From Chitinophagaceae bacterium (GTDB taxonomy: Bacteria; Bacteroidota; Bacteroidia; Chitinophagales; Chitinophagaceae), in contig CANFHA010000007.1 in the NCBI GenBank assembly GCA_947446645.1, positions 124,001-188,000 of the forward strand: DNA of 64,000 nt, in the 5' to 3' direction. The notes under the pieces are model-generated. The model worked only from the letters and a program-made list of their open reading frames with translations. It was not told where the DNA came from and made no database searches. Numbering within the stretch: position 1 is the first letter of the stretch; each line of letters opens with the position of its first letter. This document shows, in pieces, positions 43,275-52,161 of the stretch. Position numbers and translations under genes: made by a program.

Positions 43275-44990
43275 TTAACTGGCTATCAAGGAGCTAGCTC
43301 TCGCTTGAGCTTTTTTCTTCTTTAAAAACTCATCAAATTCTTCCAGCGAAAAACTGCTCAGGTTATGCCGCGCGGTCAGTCCGCCCTTCTGCGCAATTTT
43401 AACTCCATAGTAAGTATCCTTAAATCCCTCCACAGAATGCGCATCAGGATTTACCGACAACAAAACACGTCGTTCCATCGCATAGGGTATCCACCGCCAG
43501 TCTATGTCCAGCCGGCGAGGATGTGCGTTTATCTCTATCACTACACCGTGCTCAGCACAAGCATCAATGATAGCCCTATGGTCAAGCGGATAACCTTTGC
43601 GTGACAAAAGCAATCGCCCGGTAGGATGACCCAATATAGTTGTAAAGGGGTTGCGAATAGCCGTCAAAACACGTTCCATCGCCTTTTCCTCACTCATTTT
43701 CAGATTACTATGTACGCTTGCAATAACCAGGTCAAACGTCTCAAGCACTTGTGCACTGTAATCGAGCGAGCCATCATTAAGAATATCTGATTCTATACTT
43801 TTGAATATTTTAAAGGGCGCAAGTCTGGCGTTCAGCGCATCTATCTCCTGGTGTTGTGCAGCTATTTTATCCGGCTTCAATCCCCCCGCATATCCGGCAG
43901 ACTGAGAGTGATCGCTGAGCACGAGGTACTCTAACCCTTGCTTTTTCGCGGCCACTGCCATCTGTTCTATGGTATGCACGCCATCGCTGTAGGTAGAGTG
44001 GGAATGGATAATAGCCTTAATGTCAGTAGGCTTGATAACATCCTCCGCCCCCTGCTGCACTTTCTTATTAAGAATATCACCGGTTTCCCTTTGCGACGGC
44101 AAAATATAGGAAAGCCCATTCGCAGTAAATATCTCCATTTCAGAGGCAGACGCTTCCGGATATTTATAGCTTTTTAAAAAACTTAAGACAAATTCATCGC
44201 TACCCGTAGTCGCAAACAATACATTAAAAAGTTGCGACCGGTCTGAAAAGTAAAATTTATAACGTGGGTACTGTGGCACCGAAATAGTAATAGCTTCAGG
44301 CCGATAGTTATCAGCCGCAGCTGGCACTACTTCCACCTTCACTTCCGGGTTTCCCGAGAACATTTTAGACAGCACATCTTTTTCAAGATCAGTAACTACC
44401 TCTATAAACTCAACAGTCTCACACTGCCTGCGTATATCGCCGGTTAGCGAGAATAGTTTCCCCGTATGTATCTTCTGCAACTGCGCTATAAGATTATTTC
44501 CTATCTCCTCCACCTCAGACCACAGGTAAAATCCCTGGTTCTGTTTAAAGTAGATAATATTTTGCAAGATGGTTTCCTGCGTTTTTGCCCCAAACCCTTT
44601 TAGCGCCACCAACCTGTTCTCATTGCATGCATATTCCAGCTCACCCAGCGACTCTATATCCAGTTCTTTCCATATTGTGGCTATCTTCTTGGGGCCTATG
44701 CCCTTTATTTGCATCATTTCCAGTATGCCGGGCGGTGTGGCTGTCAGTAGTTCCTCCAGTTGTGGCAGCCTACCTGTAGCCTTTAGCTCTCTTATCTTCT
44801 TTCCTGTCCGGTCCCCAATCCCCTTTATCCCAAACAGCTCGGCATCTGCCATGGTCTCTATTTCCGCAGGTAGACGCTCTATGTTAAACGCGAGTATACT
44901 ATAAGATTTAGACCTGAAGCTATCCTCCCCGTGTATATCCATAAGTTTTGAGAGTAGAGAAAATTGGTCTGCTATTTCGTAATTATTCAT
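43275..44990 (-). CDS. PolX-like protein: helix-hairpin-helix, degenerate polymerase core, PHP domain
   Basis: 571 residues with the bacterial PolX layout. Three helix-hairpin-helix motifs occur in the first 145 residues (GIKGIGDRTGKKI, QIKGIGPKKIATI, ALKGFGAKTQETI). The palm follows, where canonical GSxRRxxExxGDxD reads GDIRRQCETVEFIE (184-197), so both catalytic aspartates are replaced (Phe195, Glu197). The PHP domain (about 337-571) is intact: HSHSTYSDG, LVLSDHS, ESDIL, ASVHSN, LGHPTGR and NPDAHS supply the metal ligands. It is therefore likely a DNA-binding 3'-5' exonuclease or AP endonuclease rather than a polymerase. Biological role inferred as DNA repair. Confidence 0.88.
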   Translation of the reverse strand: MNNYEIADQFSLLSKLMDIHGEDSFRSKSYSILAFNIERLPAEIETMADAELFGIKGIGDRTGKKIRELKATGRLPQLEELLTATPPGILEMMQIKGIGPKKIATIWKELDIESLGELEYACNENRLVALKGFGAKTQETILQNIIYFKQNQGFYLWSEVEEIGNNLIAQLQKIHTGKLFSLTGDIRRQCETVEFIEVVTDLEKDVLSKMFSGNPEVKVEVVPAAADNYRPEAITISVPQYPRYKFYFSDRSQLFNVLFATTGSDEFVLSFLKSYKYPEASASEMEIFTANGLSYILPSQRETGDILNKKVQQGAEDVIKPTDIKAIIHSHSTYSDGVHTIEQMAVAAKKQGLEYLVLSDHSQSAGYAGGLKPDKIAAQHQEIDALNARLAPFKIFKSIESDILNDGSLDYSAQVLETFDLVIASVHSNLKMSEEKAMERVLTAIRNPFTTILGHPTGRLLLSRKGYPLDHRAIIDACAEHGVVIEINAHPRRLDIDWRWIPYAMERRVLLSVNPDAHSVEGFKDTYYGVKIAQKGGLTARHNLSSFSLEEFDEFLKKKKAQARASSLIAS

Positions 44991-45007
44991 CCTTTGAGAT
45001 TGATGCC

Positions 45008-45015
45008 CAAATTTA
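45008..45015 (-). promoter_or_regulatory. -7 box for the PolX-like gene
   Basis: Reads TAAATTTG on the minus strand, 17 bases before the ATG. A TTG 21 bases upstream of the box fits a -33 element, and AAAGG just before the ATG may act as a weak Shine-Dalgarno. Confidence 0.5.
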
Positions 45016-45041
45016 GATGAAACAACGCATCTTGCCCAACG

Positions 45042-45464
45042 TTACCTGATCACTATTTTAGCCGAACGCACCTCGGTACCGTATATGCAAGTGATCACAT
45101 AGCTACCCGGTACTAGCGCCAGTTGCATAGATATTGTTTTATTGGTTTCGGATGATAAGGTTTTCACTGTATGTCCTTCTATATCCAGTATTTCAAAATC
45201 CGATGGTATTTTCTGGCTGTTGACCATCCTCACATAGTAGTAGCCGGTATTAGGATCGGCCTCTATCTGTAGCCCCTCCTGAACAACTATAGGATTATAT
45301 GCAGATACGTTAGTGGGGCATTTGAGATCAGTGTAAGTGGGCGGGCAGTTTTTATCCCCGTAGCCATGCGGAGCATTACAGGCAAGACTGAAGACTGATT
45401 GTCCATTAGCAATACTACTGACCAGGAACACGACAACAAAAATAGATGTGATAGTTTTGCACAT
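45042..45464 (-). CDS. Small secreted protein with T9SS-type C-terminal domain
   Basis: 140 residues. The signal peptide is about 1-22 (TSIFVVVFLVSSIANGQ). A short Cys-containing mature N-part (FSLACNAPHGYGDKNCPPT; LKCPTN) is followed by a beta-rich domain of sorting-domain type: GYYYVRMVNSQ, FEILDIEGHTVKTLSS and LVPGSYVITCIYGTEV. The protein is almost only a sorting domain plus a small head with three Cys. It could be a small surface protein or a shrunken relic of a larger cargo. It lies before the subtilase gene's terminator on the same strand. Confidence 0.7.
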   Translation of the reverse strand: MCKTITSIFVVVFLVSSIANGQSVFSLACNAPHGYGDKNCPPTYTDLKCPTNVSAYNPIVVQEGLQIEADPNTGYYYVRMVNSQKIPSDFEILDIEGHTVKTLSSETNKTISMQLALVPGSYVITCIYGTEVRSAKIVIR

Positions 45465-45517
45465 AAGCCGCTTTACCTATATAGACGTAAAATGCTACGC
45501 GCATCTTGGGGAATAAT

Positions 45518-45553
45518 AAAAAAAAGTGCCAGCCACGAGAGGCCAGCACTTTG
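45518..45553 (-). terminator. Terminator of the subtilase gene
   Basis: On the minus strand, AAAGTGC-TG-GCC pairs with GGC-TG-GCACTTT around a 6-base loop, followed by a run of T. The stem has a 2-base internal mismatch. Confidence 0.75.
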
Positions 45554-45575
45554 TCTCCTTGCGAGATGTCCCGCA

Positions 45576-47828
45576 TTAGTTCACAGACATCTTCATCACT
45601 TTGTATCTTTTTTCAGATGATACGCTTACAAAGTATATACCCTTGGAAAGTCCGGCTATATCAAAACGGCGGCTGTTGCTGCCATGGGCTACCTGCCAGC
45701 GTTCTACACTAACCTTCTTGCCCAACATATCGCTTACTTCAATGGTAAGCTGCTCAGCTGCATCAGCTCGGAAATCAATGGTGAAGCTGCCTCTGTTTGG
45801 ATTAGGATATAATACACAAGAGAGCGGGTCTGCAACCAGAGTATTTTGCACGCTGGTTGTACCCACCATGTGGCGCAGCGCCTTGTAGGCATTTATCTTG
45901 CCATGCCCCCAGGTATTATTGCCCATAACAGCGAGGGTGCCGGTGTATATGTCAGTTATAGCGGTGCTGGCCAAAATATTTCTCACGCTATCTGGAGTCA
46001 GCGTAGGATCTACCTGCAGCATCATAGCTACTATGCCTGACGCACAAGGGGAAGCCATAGACGTGCCCGCAAGCATAGCGTAGCGGTATATTGTGCTGCC
46101 AATAGTATCTGCCTTTACTGCACCTATGTAGTTAGAACCACCTGCATTGTACGTAGTATCAAATGAGCTGATAGCAGAAGCCACAGCAAATCCGGGTGCA
46201 GATATATCTGGCTTTACGCGCCCGTCTTCTGTTGGCCCTAAGCTTGAGAAAGGTGCTATCCGGCCATGTAAAGCACCGGTATAGGAAAGTGCGGCTCCAT
46301 CAATATTCTTAAAGTATGTTTTAGAAGTGTAGGCTGCAACGGTAATAGCCGAGCGTGTACAACCAATATCAGAAACAGTCATTTTCACGTCGCCAGATAC
46401 AGCCCATGCGTATCCCAGTTTCTTCAGGGCTCCGTAATACCCTTCGGGAGGTATTACATAACCTTCCCACATATTTATTGTACCGTTGCTTGATCTTGCC
46501 GTCAGGCACACATGGTCATGCACACGGCTATACAAGTAAAGAATGGCATGCGGCTTACCATTGTAGTCGGGTGCCGCCATACTCATAGTAACAAAACAGG
46601 TGTCGCTGTTAGATCCTATCAGGTAGTAGGTCTGCGTTGTGTCTGCCACGCATAAAAAAGCAGTAGAATCAACAGCAGTCGCAGCATTATACAATTTCAC
46701 ATTCAGGCAAAAAGAGCTGCCGGTATCCCCCCATACATCTACCCAGGTCTGCTGATGAGCAGTATCCAGGTAGGGTGAAAAGGTTACGAAAGTGCTCACT
46801 GTAGTATCAGTTGGTGTAAACACTTTTTTAAGATGAACTGTGTCTTGCCCGTTATTTCCCGCGGCACACACAAATATCATACCTACCCCCGTGAGCGCAT
46901 CACATGCCTGGCTGAAAAGTGAATTGCCATCATGTGGTCCGATTGTAGCGCCCCAACTCAGGTTCACAACTGCAGGCTTGCCTACCGAAGCAGCATAAGT
47001 ATAGATGTAATTCATACCGTCTATAATGTCGGACTCACCTGCTATCTCCCACTGACCCGGTGCCGGCATTATACCTACCATCACTATATCGCTCTCATAG
47101 GCCATCCCTTTGTACTTAATATTGCTAACGCCGCTACCGCAGCCCGATCCTGCAGCTATACCCGTGACATGAGATCCGTGCGATGTTATAGATGTGTCAT
47201 AACCTACTGCCCTGATGGCATTACTATCGGTATACTCGCTGCCATAGGCAAAACCGGATGGCGGAGTACCAGCAATCTTTTGAGTCCATACTTTCTTAAT
47301 ACGATACTGGCTGTGCGTGGTATCATACATGGTTGGGTGTGTGAAATCGAAACCTGCATCTATTACGCCCACCACTACATTTTTGCCGGTCATTGGCGAA
47401 GGCAGGTGGATACCAGCCTGTGCAGAATCGGCACGTGTTTCCTTGCGTGCTGAGTCAAGAAAAGGCCTTATCGGCGCATCCAGTTCCACATACTTTATAC
47501 CCGTGTTAGTGTTCACAAACTGATCTATTTTTTCTATGGGCACCTGAACTGTCCATATATTACCTGCACGTGTGCCTATAAACACACCAAGAGCCGCAAG
47601 CGCATTCTCGTTCACCGACTCCCCCACCTGAACAAAGGCGCTCAAATAAACCTTGTTGTCAATTTTTTTATAGACATAATGAGGCAGCCTCACCTTATCA
47701 GCCGTTCCTTTTTTTGCAGCAAAATATTGTTTTGTAAATGCCGAAAGGCGAGGTTTGCTTTGGTCCTGTGCCACAGCCGTAGCTGTGCCCGCCAGCACGC
47801 AGGCCAGTATGGTAACGATGCGTTTCAT
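45576..47828 (-). CDS. Subtilisin-like (S8) serine protease with T9SS sorting domain
   Basis: 750 residues from ATG 47828 (MKRIVTILACVLAGTATAVAQ signal peptide; an in-frame ATG lies four codons upstream). A propeptide-like region precedes the S8 catalytic domain: Asp in VVGVIDAGFDFTHP, His in SHGSHVTGIAAGS and Ser in LAGTSMASPCASG. A large insert (TDTTVSTFVTFSPYL ...) between His and Ser resembles PA/jelly-roll inserts in Bacteroidota subtilases. The C-terminus (CVLYPNPNRGSFTIDF; LSKGIYFVSVSSEKR) is a T9SS type A sorting domain. It is a surface or secreted protease for extracellular protein breakdown. Confidence 0.93.
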   Translation of the reverse strand: MKRIVTILACVLAGTATAVAQDQSKPRLSAFTKQYFAAKKGTADKVRLPHYVYKKIDNKVYLSAFVQVGESVNENALAALGVFIGTRAGNIWTVQVPIEKIDQFVNTNTGIKYVELDAPIRPFLDSARKETRADSAQAGIHLPSPMTGKNVVVGVIDAGFDFTHPTMYDTTHSQYRIKKVWTQKIAGTPPSGFAYGSEYTDSNAIRAVGYDTSITSHGSHVTGIAAGSGCGSGVSNIKYKGMAYESDIVMVGIMPAPGQWEIAGESDIIDGMNYIYTYAASVGKPAVVNLSWGATIGPHDGNSLFSQACDALTGVGMIFVCAAGNNGQDTVHLKKVFTPTDTTVSTFVTFSPYLDTAHQQTWVDVWGDTGSSFCLNVKLYNAATAVDSTAFLCVADTTQTYYLIGSNSDTCFVTMSMAAPDYNGKPHAILYLYSRVHDHVCLTARSSNGTINMWEGYVIPPEGYYGALKKLGYAWAVSGDVKMTVSDIGCTRSAITVAAYTSKTYFKNIDGAALSYTGALHGRIAPFSSLGPTEDGRVKPDISAPGFAVASAISSFDTTYNAGGSNYIGAVKADTIGSTIYRYAMLAGTSMASPCASGIVAMMLQVDPTLTPDSVRNILASTAITDIYTGTLAVMGNNTWGHGKINAYKALRHMVGTTSVQNTLVADPLSCVLYPNPNRGSFTIDFRADAAEQLTIEVSDMLGKKVSVERWQVAHGSNSRRFDIAGLSKGIYFVSVSSEKRYKVMKMSVN

Positions 47829-47864
47829 ATTGTGAATCATATTTTTAAAGGTATATTTTTTTAG

Positions 47865-48221
47865 CTAATAAAATGCGTCCTCAAAATGGACGATTTCCTT
47901 TACTTCCTCACCGTTGATTAATATACTTACGATATCAAACCTCACGATTGGAAATTGAGGATTATCATTGATAAAGGCTTCGGCAGCAATCTTTATAAAT
48001 TTTTGCTTGTTACGATTCACAGCCTCTTCAGGAAATCCAAAATCGAAATTTGTACGCGTCTTTATCTCTACGATCACGACCATATCATCCTTCGTAGCTA
48101 TGATGTCAATTTCCTTCTTTCCACTCCTCCAGTTACGGTGAAGTATAATATAACCTTTATTTAGCAAAAAGTTCGCGGCTATTTGTTCGCCCTTTATCCC
48201 AATTTTACTATGTTTGGACAC
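47865..48221 (-). CDS. yraN: YraN-family putative endonuclease (UPF0102)
   Basis: 118 residues, starting with GTG at 48221. It has the restriction-endonuclease-like YraN pattern: GIKGEQIAANFLLNKGY, RNWRSGKKEIDIIA and the nuclease D/E-x-K element in VVIVEIKTRTNF. Members are small nucleases of uncertain role, often linked to recombination or natural transformation. It is divergent from the sugar-phosphate isomerase gene with only 17 bases between them, so regulatory sequence is shared. Confidence 0.9.
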   Translation of the reverse strand: MSKHSKIGIKGEQIAANFLLNKGYIILHRNWRSGKKEIDIIATKDDMVVIVEIKTRTNFDFGFPEEAVNRNKQKFIKIAAEAFINDNPQFPIVRFDIVSILINGEEVKEIVHFEDAFY

Positions 48222-48238
48222 TTAAACTATCTTTTCTG

Positions 48239-49222
48239 ATGAAAAAATTAGTACTGGACTTCCCAATACAACTTCAAGAAGCGTTAATAATAGGAAAAAA
48301 TTATCGTTTCAAAGCACCTGAAGCAGAGTTTACCAATATTGTGGTAACAGGTCTTGGTGGCAGCGGCATAGGTGGCTCTATAGTTCAGAACTATGTTTTC
48401 GACAAGCTGAGCGTACCTTTCATTGTAAACAAAGACTACTTTTTACCATCGTTCGTTAGCAAAAAATCGCTGGTGATCGTTTGCTCTTATTCAGGCAATA
48501 CCGAAGAGACGCTGGCGGCGCTGGAGCAGGCTAAGAAGGCAAAAGCAACAATCGTATGCATAACATCTGGTGGCAAAGTTGCGGAGTTCTCGAATAAGAA
48601 GAACATTGACTGTGTGCTGGTTCCGGCCGGTATGCCACCGCGCTCCTGCATCGGCTATTCACTGGTTCAGATACTTTTTGTGCTGTCGCACTTTGGGCTT
48701 ATAGGTAACACCTTTGAAAGCGAGATCAGGAAAGCGATCAAGGCCATGAAAGATGGAGAAAAAGAAACCCAGAAAAAAGCAAATGCGATTGCAAAGAAGA
48801 TATTCGGCAAGTTGCCGATAATTTATTCTGCCAGTCATTTTGAAGGGGTTGCAGTACGTTTTCGCCAGCAATTGAATGAAAATAGCAAAATGCTTTGCTG
48901 GCATGGCGTAATACCGGAAATGAACCATAATGAACTGGTTGGCTGGCGCGATGACGCAAAAGACAAAATAGTGCTGCTGCTACGCACCAAAGAAGATTAT
49001 GAGCGCGTACAGACTAGAATGGAGATCAATAAAAAAATATTCAAAAAATATACGCCGAATATTGTGGAGATATTTGCTGAAGGTAAAAGCTATTGGGAGC
49101 AGGTGTTTTACTTCATCCACCTTACCGACTGGGTTTCTGTGTTTCTTGCAGATCTCCGTGAGCTTGATGCTACGGAAGTAAAGGTGATCGATTTTTTGAA
49201 AAACTCACTTGCTAAAGTGTAG
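48239..49222 (+). CDS. Bifunctional phosphoglucose/phosphomannose isomerase
   Basis: 327 residues with the double SIS-domain fold of the archaeal-type PGI/PMI family. Landmarks are VTGLGGSGIGGSIVQNYV, VCSYSGNTEETLAAL (sugar phosphate-binding SIS loop), PPRSCIGYSLVQ and the second half NHNELVGWRDD. It interconverts glucose-6-P, fructose-6-P and mannose-6-P. Length is normal. A hairpin terminator follows. Activity is inferred from family; the catalytic Glu and His are in the ENSKMLCWHGVIPEMNHNE region. Confidence 0.9.
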   Translation: MKKLVLDFPIQLQEALIIGKNYRFKAPEAEFTNIVVTGLGGSGIGGSIVQNYVFDKLSVPFIVNKDYFLPSFVSKKSLVIVCSYSGNTEETLAALEQAKKAKATIVCITSGGKVAEFSNKKNIDCVLVPAGMPPRSCIGYSLVQILFVLSHFGLIGNTFESEIRKAIKAMKDGEKETQKKANAIAKKIFGKLPIIYSASHFEGVAVRFRQQLNENSKMLCWHGVIPEMNHNELVGWRDDAKDKIVLLLRTKEDYERVQTRMEINKKIFKKYTPNIVEIFAEGKSYWEQVFYFIHLTDWVSVFLADLRELDATEVKVIDFLKNSLAKV

Positions 49223-49262
49223 GTTCGTCGGAATTCACAAATAGCAGCTGAATAATATTTTG

Positions 49263-49288
49263 CAGAGGCGGGATGATTCCCGTCTCTG
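49263..49288 (+). terminator. Terminator after the sugar-phosphate isomerase gene
   Basis: CAGAGGCGGGA pairs with TCCCGTCTCTG (one G-U wobble), 4-base loop, followed by TTATTTTA. Confidence 0.8.
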
Positions 49289-49377
49289 TTATTTTAGCCC
49301 GTCGATATTTATTATCCACATTTCCACATTCCTGCATGAATGAATAACGCAGTAACCCATTGAGCCATTAAATTGCG

Positions 49378-49385
49378 TACATTTG
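49378..49385 (+). promoter_or_regulatory. -7 box for carA
   Basis: TACATTTG, an exact TAnnTTTG match, 17 bases before ATG 49403. It favours the ATG over a TTG at 49373 that would lie upstream of the promoter. Confidence 0.5.
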
Positions 49386-49402
49386 GAGAATTTGTTTTTT
49401 CA

Positions 49403-50518
49403 ATGACTCCAACTCATACTGACACCCCCGCGTGGCTGCTGCTGCAGGACGGTACGATCTTTAAAGGTCTCTCTTTTGGTGCAAAAGGCACCGCAGGTGG
49501 CGAGATTTGTTTTAACACCGGAATGACCGGCTACCAGGAAGTATTTACAGACCCATCCTATACCGGCCAGGTGCTCATCATGAACAATGCGTACGTAGGA
49601 AATTACGGCGTAAAGAAGGATGATGTAGAAAGCGGCTCAGTGAAAATAAGCGCACTGATCTGTAAGAATATTTCTTACAGATACTCACGCATGATTGCCG
49701 ATGACAGCCTTGAAAATTATCTTATACAGAACAATCTTGTAGCTATATACGATGTAGACACCAGGGCGCTCGTGCAACACATTCGCAGCAAAGGCGCAAT
49801 GAACTGCATTATTTCTACGGAGCTCAGCGATGAAAAGAGTCTTTCTGAAGCACTCGCAAAAGTGCCTGATATGGCCGGGCTGGAATTATCGTCCCAGGTT
49901 TCTACAAATGAAGCTTTTACGTTAGGGGACGAGAATGCTCCCATCAGGATAGCGGTAATGGATTACGGTGTGAAATTGAAGATACTTCAGTGCATGACCG
50001 AGCGTGGCGCATTTCTTAAAGTGTTCCCTGCTAAGACGGGAATTGAAGAACTGAAGAAATTCGACCCGCATGGCTACTTTATATCTAACGGCCCCGGTGA
50101 TCCTGCGTCTATGGATTATGCGGTAAAAACAGTAAAAGATATACTCGCGACAAAGAAACCTTTTTTCGGCATCTGCCTTGGGCACCAGTTGCTTGCGCGG
50201 GCAAATGATATTCCGACGTTCAAAATGCACCACGGGCACCGTGGCTTAAATCACCCGGTGCACAACCTGGTTACAAAACGTTCTGAGATCACTACCCAAA
50301 ATCACGGTTTTGGAGTTGATCCTGACGCAGTGAAGAATGCGGATAACCTTGAAGTAACACATGTAAACCTGAACGATGGCTCTATAGAAGGTATCAGGAT
50401 GAAAAATCAGCCCGCTTTTTCAGTGCAATATCACCCGGAAGCTACGCCAGGCCCACACGATAGCCGGTATCTGTTCGATGACTTTATAGCGATGATCAAG
50501 AACCAGCAAACTTCCTAA
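49403..50518 (+). CDS. carA: Carbamoyl-phosphate synthase small subunit
   Basis: 371 residues. The N-terminal CPSase small-chain domain (WLLLQDGTIFKGLSFG; FNTGMTGYQEVFTDPSY) is followed by a class I glutamine amidotransferase domain with nucleophile C258 in FFGICLGHQ and the His344/Glu346 pair in QYHPEATPG. It supplies ammonia from glutamine to CarB for carbamoyl phosphate used in pyrimidine and arginine synthesis. carB is not adjacent, as is common in Bacteroidota. The following gene is a threonine dehydrogenase 96 bases downstream. Confidence 0.96.
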   Translation: MTPTHTDTPAWLLLQDGTIFKGLSFGAKGTAGGEICFNTGMTGYQEVFTDPSYTGQVLIMNNAYVGNYGVKKDDVESGSVKISALICKNISYRYSRMIADDSLENYLIQNNLVAIYDVDTRALVQHIRSKGAMNCIISTELSDEKSLSEALAKVPDMAGLELSSQVSTNEAFTLGDENAPIRIAVMDYGVKLKILQCMTERGAFLKVFPAKTGIEELKKFDPHGYFISNGPGDPASMDYAVKTVKDILATKKPFFGICLGHQLLARANDIPTFKMHHGHRGLNHPVHNLVTKRSEITTQNHGFGVDPDAVKNADNLEVTHVNLNDGSIEGIRMKNQPAFSVQYHPEATPGPHDSRYLFDDFIAMIKNQQTS

Positions 50519-50614
50519 TGAGGCTTTAGCAGCTAATAAGTATTCGGCTCAAATGATCTAACAAGCAGTAGTGGTTTCTATTTTTGGTTTTAACTTTTCA
50601 CTTTTGACTTATAA

Positions 50615-51577
50615 ATGAAGCAGGAAAAAATTCTCATAGTAGGCGCCGGCGGGCAGATAGGAGTGGAACTTACATTGGCCTTGCGGAAGCTCTATGGAAC
50701 AGATAACGTTATTGCCTCTGACCTGAAAGACGCCCACCCTTTGCTGAGAGACAGCGGCCCGTATGTGCACCTCAATGCGATGGATGCTGCGGCAACGCAC
50801 GCCCTGGTGAAAAAGGAAGGAATAACACAGATTTACCTGTTGGCTGCATTACTCTCTGCCACCGGCGAAAAGGATCCGCACAAGGCATGGGCAATCAATA
50901 TGCAGAGCCTGCTGCAAACGCTGGAGCTGGGCGTACAGGAAAAGCTGACTAAAATATACTGGCCAAGCTCGATAGCCGTTTTCGGCCCAACCACACCTAC
51001 AGACCACACACCACAGCAAACAATAGTAGAACCTCGCACAGTTTATGGTGTCAGCAAATATGCAGGTGAGCTATGGTGCCAATATTATAACCAGCGCTGG
51101 GGGCTAGATGTACGCAGCATACGCTATCCCGGCCTTATAAGCTGGAAATCAGAACCCGGCGGCGGCACTACAGACTATGCAGTAGAGATATACCACGAAG
51201 CTCTGAAAAACAAGAAATATACCTGCTTCCTTTCTGAAAATACTTACCTGCCCATGATGTATATGGACGACGCTATCCGCGCCACCATTGAACTGATGGA
51301 GGCACCGGCGGAACAAATGAAGACGCGTATGGCCTACAATATTGCCGCCATGAGTTTCTCACCAAAAGAGATAGCTGCTGCTATTCAAAAACATATCCCC
51401 GACTTTAGCATTGACTACAAGCCCGACTTCCGCCAGGCTATAGCGGATGGCTGGCCAAAAAGTATAGACGACACCACTGCGCGCAATGACTGGGGTTGGA
51501 AAAATGAATTCGACATTAATAAAATGACAGCAGATATGCTGATGCATTTGAAGGAGAAGATGGGCCAGAAAGTATAG
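50615..51577 (+). CDS. SDR-type L-threonine 3-dehydrogenase
   Basis: 320 residues of the extended short-chain dehydrogenase family. The NAD-binding motif is GAGGQIGVEL (residues 10-19), and the catalytic Tyr-x3-Lys is YGVSKYAGE. The substrate block GGGTTDYAVEIYHEAL and the C-terminal SIDDTTARNDWGW are hallmarks of the NAD-dependent threonine dehydrogenase described from psychrophilic Flavobacterium rather than of zinc-dependent Tdh. It oxidises L-threonine to 2-amino-3-ketobutyrate; an oxoamine-type ligase would then split it to glycine. The nearby 23734 enzyme is from the right superfamily but its activity is unknown. Confidence 0.88.
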   Translation: MKQEKILIVGAGGQIGVELTLALRKLYGTDNVIASDLKDAHPLLRDSGPYVHLNAMDAAATHALVKKEGITQIYLLAALLSATGEKDPHKAWAINMQSLLQTLELGVQEKLTKIYWPSSIAVFGPTTPTDHTPQQTIVEPRTVYGVSKYAGELWCQYYNQRWGLDVRSIRYPGLISWKSEPGGGTTDYAVEIYHEALKNKKYTCFLSENTYLPMMYMDDAIRATIELMEAPAEQMKTRMAYNIAAMSFSPKEIAAAIQKHIPDFSIDYKPDFRQAIADGWPKSIDDTTARNDWGWKNEFDINKMTADMLMHLKEKMGQKV

Positions 51578-51592
51578 AAGTGGTTAGTCAAA

Positions 51593-52102
51593 CTATCTTT
51601 TATCCCTGCTTTCAAATAGCATCAATTCCTCGTTCCCCAGCGTCAAAAACTGTTTTAAAGTCAATCCAAGCTTTTCAAGGAGCTTGATTGATGAAACATT
51701 GTCTTTACTTGTTATCGCTAGTATAGTATCAATATTCAATACCTCCCGCGCATACTTCATCACTGCGGACGCGGACTCATAGCCGTAGCCCTCACCCTCA
51801 TATTCAGGAAGAAAAGCGAAGCCGATATCAGGATGCTCAAGAGTATCCCTTTTGACAAGGCCTGATATGCCGATTGGTACAAGGCTTTCTTTAAGCTTCA
51901 CTAAGTAGAAACCAAAACCGCTTTGTTTATAACTTTTAATCGCGCCATCAGCTATATAGGTGCGGGCATCTTCCACAGACCTAATGTTTCTATCCCCTAT
52001 GTATTTTAGCCATGCAGGACTATTCATGAGCTCAAAAATGAAAGACGCGTCATCCTCGGTCTGCTCAGTCAATATTACTCTGGGTGTTTCTATTATGTTC
52101 AT
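51593..52102 (-). CDS. GNAT-family N-acetyltransferase
   Basis: 169 residues. Start IETPRVILTEQTEDDASFIFELMNS is RimJ/RimL-like. The acetyl-CoA loop is EYEGEGYGYESASAVMKYA, with Q/R-x-x-G/A replaced by a Gly-rich version, and the C-terminal helix is SIKLLEKLGLTLKQF. The acceptor is unknown. It converges with the threonine dehydrogenase gene and is divergent from the sirtuin gene. Confidence 0.85.
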   Translation of the reverse strand: MNIIETPRVILTEQTEDDASFIFELMNSPAWLKYIGDRNIRSVEDARTYIADGAIKSYKQSGFGFYLVKLKESLVPIGISGLVKRDTLEHPDIGFAFLPEYEGEGYGYESASAVMKYAREVLNIDTILAITSKDNVSSIKLLEKLGLTLKQFLTLGNEELMLFESRDKR

Positions 52103-52161
52103 TTCACGCTTTTGACAATGGCAATTTAATTAAATTGAACCTGTTTCTTTAGTTTTACATT

